A stretch of DNA of 5,388 nt from a bacterium (GTDB taxonomy: Bacteria > CAIWAD01): positions 1 through 5,388 of the forward strand of contig JAUIFJ010000067.1 of assembly GCA_030429345.1 (NCBI GenBank), written 5' to 3'. The notes below the pieces were generated by a model that saw only the letters and a list, made by a program, of their open reading frames with translations, was not told the DNA's origin and ran no database searches. Shown piece by piece: positions 3,801 through 5,388 of this stretch. Position numbers and translations under genes: made by a program. The stretch's first letter is position 1. Each line of letters opens with the position of its first letter.

Positions 3801-5388
3801 GGACCCCTGGACAACAGTGACGACACACTCTCGGGCGGCCTGTACAACCCCGGCGGATTGGGAAACGAAGTCAGCGACGGCGTACTCTATGACCCCTGGC
3901 TCGGCGGAATGTATACCGTCGAACACGCGCTGGACGAAGGCCTGATCTCCGTGGCCGACGGCGCCGGCTATGTCGATTCGGACACGCTGCGCGTTTCGAT
4001 CAGCGGAGGTGCACCCGGTGCCGACGCCTGGCGCCAGGTCACCGTCTTCATGAGCTGGAACGACAGCGAACTCGGCTTCGGCAACGTGACGAACCTCTTC
4101 AGCCATCCCGACGGGCAGATCATTTCCGCCAATGTCGGCAGCGGCACCCTGGAAGTCAGCGTGGCGATCACGGGCATGACGAGCGGCCAGGAAGACGCGA
4201 TTCCCCTGTTCAAGATTCCGCTCGATGGCCTGGCCCAGAACGAGACGGGTTCAGCGATCACGATCACCAATGTGGTCCTGAGAAATGTGATTAATCAGCC
4301 GATCACTGCCGGATGGCAGGGCCCCCTGGCAGAGCTCATCGACGGCACCGTCCCCACCATGGCGATCACGCCTCCCACGGCCACCTGCGTCAATGCCGAC
4401 TTCAATGTCTTGCTCGACGCCGACGACAACCTGGCCCTCGAGACCGTGGAGTACCGCCTGAACGGCGGCGGCTGGGCCACCGTGGCCACGACGATTGCCG
4501 GCACGGCCTACGACAACGCGGCCTATAGCGTCCCCGTCGCCGGCCTGCCCGAGGGAAGCAACACGGTCGAGTTCCGTTCCCTGGACGACGTGGGCTACGA
4601 GAGCAGCTACGCCTCCTGGACCTTCCACCTGGATACGGTCGCACCTGCAGCCGCGGCCAACCTGGACGCCACGCCGGAACACGCGCAGGTCGACCTCTGG
4701 TGGGACGCCGGCAGCGGCCTGGACAACTACACCCTCTACTGGAAGAAGCGTACCGGCTATCCCTATCCCGGTGGTTTGACCGCCGTCTGGGATGGTGATA
4801 CGACGGGCGCCGACGGCAGCGTGAGCATCGATGCCGATTCGACGCACTACGCCTTCGGGACCACCCCGAACGTCGCCGATCGCGGTGTCTACGACTTCGT
4901 GCTGGTGGCCGAGGACTGCGTCAACAGCCCCGCCGCCAGCGGCGTGGCCAGCGCGACCAACTATTTCCTTGGTGATGTGCTTTCCGCAGCAGGCACTCAG
5001 CCCGCAGACGGCATTGTCTGGGGCACCGGCACGGGCGACTTGCAGCTGATCAGCAACATCTACGGCACCACGCCGGCGACGATGCCCGAGATGGAAATGA
5101 ACATCGGGCCCACGGACGACTACAGCAGCTATGGCCTTCCCGCGTCCCACGAATCGACCGCGCTGGTCAACTTCGAGGACCTGATCATTTTCGCCATCAA
5201 CTTCGGCCCCGCCGGTCCCGAGCTTCCGATCACGAATTCGGAAGCCCCGATCGCCCCGAAGGCGGAAAGCGGTGCCGACAACCTGGCCTCGCTGACACTG
5301 GAGAACGCCGACGAGGGCTATTCGCTGGTGCTCGAAGGCAGCCTGAAGGGCTTCAGCGCCCGCATCCACACGGATGCGACCCTGCTTT
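771..5388 (+). CDS. Large secreted multidomain parallel beta-helix protein (3' partial at the window edge; probable T9SS cargo)
   Basis: Reading codon by codon from ATG 771, I find no stop before the right edge (1,539 full codons). The in-frame TAG at 717-719 bounds the frame upstream. Order of parts: signal peptide (1-33), unassigned beta-rich domain (about 35-315), beta-helix 1 (321-706), beta-helix 2 (717-1044), cohesin-like domain (about 1048-1190), Ig-like (about 1191-1292), FN3-like (about 1293-1396), dockerin-like segment (1397-1479), then the C-terminal module from A1498. If the ends join, the protein is 1,695 residues and ends in the sorting domain coded at 1-597. It is likely exported and surface-displayed or released. 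The beta-helices suggest carbohydrate binding or processing, or adhesion; I see no diagnostic active site. ATG 771 is preferred because AAGGA lies 9 nt upstream. ATG 744 is also in frame (nine more residues), with GGAGG 13 nt upstream. Confidence 0.92.
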   Translation, partial: MKETATNSRQGSLLLRPWMGLLTAGLLASSATAQVTDFESFSAGTVNYQGGGSTTVTSGGYTVPDPYGSLWTVADEWGFTPATPLDEEVVDDGSGNNVWRLSNAVTQNGFSNLPYSLSSPLPAGESTSALWNDRGDDHTAPVNPPLARASAGSTTFHASLRFKSATGSPQSDLAISLSAGPRQGTIRQSYISISDNGATGLDVGFYDTDAIGDFIGTPLATDLSYSAWHELELYITFANGLNGDGSGNDAVTVLLNGSQVHTGTTWETYYALNPGPHPNSPYAVDALMFRVGGTAQPALSGGGLYFDDVLIDNASPQPASEKWVDAAGGSDANDGNSMGTAYATLQHAISNSNSGTGPGDRSVIHVMDGTYETTGQVNIDGYSSAVVVADLDYLTIQAVAGHEPVVKPSTPGNIVVFSVENCEHLIVDNIDCDATVAQFDNWHISDADDLTIRNCLIEGGEDGLDINTDLTGLLIEGCTFRDINTGSGDDVIDCSDDAVTNVTIQDNLFENNYRNMLLRDDGGANDTDFVIRRNIFNGTSSQESIRLIGAIDILLENNVIMNSTQQGVYVDNGCSNITIRHNTFYNNGADPGDNGEIRTKLLTADCVIQNNIIYGNGSNPAFETTASSLPGEDYNLVYNTDLGSFTLGANTLSGVDPSFADLTPGSEDFHLDNTSMAIGAGAALGVTEDQDGGAARGTPPDLGAYENDLDSPEVTEVWVDDDYCDTCPNDGHTWGFDAFNSIQAGIDAVTGSTVNVAPGTYVESGQIEISVNLNLLGDPSDRPIIMTDTDTGSGGDSRGWFLVHPDYTVTVADLIFDGSGQQVYQGFRHKGGGSFTNCSFREIKYPGYAGTAVAAFGGPGNPVHFTNCDFEEIGRVGVLYFGSGVNGSVYSGCTYTGKGVGDWLDYALDISNGAEVTIDGCTVTACQGVASSDGSTSAGYLVSTFFGPGTSAVFSNCLMTGNHVGVAVGYDATDTSTTTISACDISGNDYGVTSTAPLVSATGNWWGDATGPLDNSDDTLSGGLYNPGGLGNEVSDGVLYDPWLGGMYTVEHALDEGLISVADGAGYVDSDTLRVSISGGAPGADAWRQVTVFMSWNDSELGFGNVTNLFSHPDGQIISANVGSGTLEVSVAITGMTSGQEDAIPLFKIPLDGLAQNETGSAITITNVVLRNVINQPITAGWQGPLAELIDGTVPTMAITPPTATCVNADFNVLLDADDNLALETVEYRLNGGGWATVATTIAGTAYDNAAYSVPVAGLPEGSNTVEFRSLDDVGYESSYASWTFHLDTVAPAAAANLDATPEHAQVDLWWDAGSGLDNYTLYWKKRTGYPYPGGLTAVWDGDTTGADGSVSIDADSTHYAFGTTPNVADRGVYDFVLVAEDCVNSPAASGVASATNYFLGDVLSAAGTQPADGIVWGTGTGDLQLISNIYGTTPATMPEMEMNIGPTDDYSSYGLPASHESTALVNFEDLIIFAINFGPAGPELPITNSEAPIAPKAESGADNLASLTLENADEGYSLVLEGSLKGFSARIHTDATLL
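870..1715 (+). other. N-terminal beta-rich domain of unassigned family (about residues 34-315)
   Basis: This part has alternating beta-strand-like segments (FHASLRFKSA, DLAISLSAG, HELELYITF, VTVLLNGSQVHTG) and ends with GGGLYFDDVLIDN, a closing strand common in LamG/concanavalin-like jelly rolls of secreted proteins. The opening DFESFSAG and several Trp and Tyr residues would suit a carbohydrate-binding face. The jelly-roll reading rests on strand pattern only. Codon use here is less GC-biased than near the 3' end (more ACA, TTG, GGA, TCA). Confidence 0.45.
1731..2888 (+). other. Right-handed parallel beta-helix module 1 (residues 321-706)
   Basis: It opens with the pattern EKWVDAAGGSDANDG, followed by a TLQHAIS helix cap and a VIHVMDGTYE strand, the usual entry to DUF1565/pectate-lyase-like beta-helices. 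Several rungs follow with the repeated pattern hydrophobic-x-hydrophobic-x-N-x-hydrophobic-hydrophobic: LIVDNIDC, LTIRNCLIEG, LLIEGCTF, VTIQDNLFENN, FVIRRNIFNG, ILLENNVIMN, ITIRHNTFYNN, CVIQNNIIYGN. It closes with DLGAYE (701-706), a typical end mark. Asp and Asn are frequent at turns, but I cannot point to a confirmed catalytic set, so lyase activity is not claimed. Confidence 0.88.
2919..3902 (+). other. Right-handed parallel beta-helix module 2 (residues 717-1044)
   Basis: It starts anew with VWVDDDYCDTCPNDGHTWG, then AFNSIQAGIDAV and VNVAPGTYVE, an entry motif distinct from module 1 but seen in NosD-like and related beta-helix proteins. Rungs include VADLIFDG, FTNCSFREI, FTNCDFEEIG, VTIDGCTV, FSNCLMTGN and ISACDISGNDYGV. 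It ends with NWWGDATGP (1004-1012) and a NPGG-VSDGV-YDPWLG tail, the familiar closing motif of such helices. C724 and C727 form a CxxC. The role is probably glycan binding or processing, or structural. Confidence 0.87.
3912..4340 (+). other. Cohesin-like beta-sandwich (about residues 1048-1190)
   Basis: The segment has the strand order and spacing typical of cohesin or carbohydrate-binding sandwich folds: DTLRVSISGG, then VTVFMSWNDSELGF (a 'what is seen at point x' strand pair), TLEVSVAITG, then IPLFKIPLDGLA and AITITNVVLRN before a closing ITAGWQG. Cohesins bind dockerins in cellulosomes. Similar sandwiches also occur in non-cellulosomal surface proteins. Assignment is by pattern only. Confidence 0.4.
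4341..4958 (+). other. Ig-like and FN3-like domains (about residues 1191-1396)
   Basis: Residues 1191-1292 resemble a bacterial Ig-like domain: VEYRLNGGGWATV, then VPVAGLPEGSNTVEFRSLDD and a WTFHLDTVAP linker. Residues 1293-1396 resemble fibronectin type III: ANLDATPEHAQVDLWWDAG, YTLYWKKRTG and YDFVLVAEDCVNSPAAS. Such domains usually act as spacers that extend the functional modules away from the surface. No catalytic residue is evident. Confidence 0.65.
4959..5207 (+). other. Degenerate dockerin-like segment (residues 1397-1479)
   Basis: Two related half-repeats are visible: YFLGDV...PADGIVWGTGTGDLQLISNIYG and, after NIGPTDD, LVNFEDLIIFAINFG. Each has the DL-hydrophobic-hydrophobic helix of a dockerin or EF-hand-like repeat. 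The classical calcium loop DxNxDG is not intact in either half. In FCB-type proteins such a segment often sits just before a C-terminal beta-sandwich and sorting domain, as here. Confidence 0.5.
5262..5388. repeat. Exact 127-bp terminal direct repeat, right copy
   Basis: This is the second copy of positions 1-127. Position 5262 is a first codon position of the frame that starts at 771, and position 1 is a first codon position of the frame ending at 597, so joining the copies continues the frame without a shift. The joined unit is 5,261 bp. The bases just before this copy encode PITNSEAPIAPK, a plausible linker between the dockerin-like segment and the C-terminal beta-sandwich. Confidence 0.98.

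Noticed and set aside
1-5388. Phage or transposon terminal repeat
   Set aside because: The repeat is coding, in frame, and there is no transposase, integrase, terminase or capsid gene. An assembly overlap explains the length better.
1-5388. CRISPR array, tRNA, rRNA or replication origin
   Set aside because: I see no regularly spaced repeats, no cloverleaf or rRNA-like sequence, and no iterons or AT-rich origin. The only noncoding DNA is 598-770.

Overview
This window looks like one contig from an uncultured, GC-rich, Gram-negative bacterium of the Fibrobacterota-Chlorobiota-Bacteroidota (FCB) group or a neighbouring candidate phylum. The main clue is a C-terminal type A sorting domain of the type IX secretion system (T9SS), with YPNPFNPTTT, VYNMLGQ, LASGVYVYR and a terminal KKMVLIK. 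The strong preference for GAC, GGC, GCC, ATC and CTG codons gives the GC-rich character. I cannot assign a genus.

Layout: positions 1-597 are the in-frame 3' end of a gene for a T9SS-secreted protein, open at the left edge. Positions 598-770 are the only intergenic space, with a long terminator-like hairpin (602-650), a second hairpin (701-732) and a Shine-Dalgarno-like site. From 771 to the right edge runs one uninterrupted plus-strand reading frame of at least 1,539 codons. It has no stop inside the window, so an ORF caller that requires a stop codon would miss it. It encodes a signal peptide, an unassigned beta-rich domain, two consecutive right-handed parallel beta-helix modules, a cohesin-like beta-sandwich, Ig-like and FN3-like domains, a degenerate dockerin-like segment, and the start of the same C-terminal module seen at position 1.

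The key structural fact is that positions 1-127 are repeated exactly at 5262-5388. The repeat lies in the same reading frame in both copies. Merging the copies gives a closed 5,261-bp unit with a single complete gene (771-5261 joined to 1-597) of 1,695 residues and 173 bp of intergenic DNA, about 97% coding. A terminal overlap of exactly 127 bp is what a de Bruijn assembler run at k=127 leaves on a loop in its graph. The loop could be a true small circle, a collapsed tandem array of near-identical genes, or a false closure through a C-terminal module shared by paralogues. No replication, mobilisation or recombination gene is present, so an autonomous plasmid is not supported by gene content.

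The inferred product is exported through Sec, carried across the outer membrane by T9SS, and presented at or released from the cell surface. The two beta-helices suggest polysaccharide binding or processing, or adhesion. I see no catalytic signature that fixes an activity.
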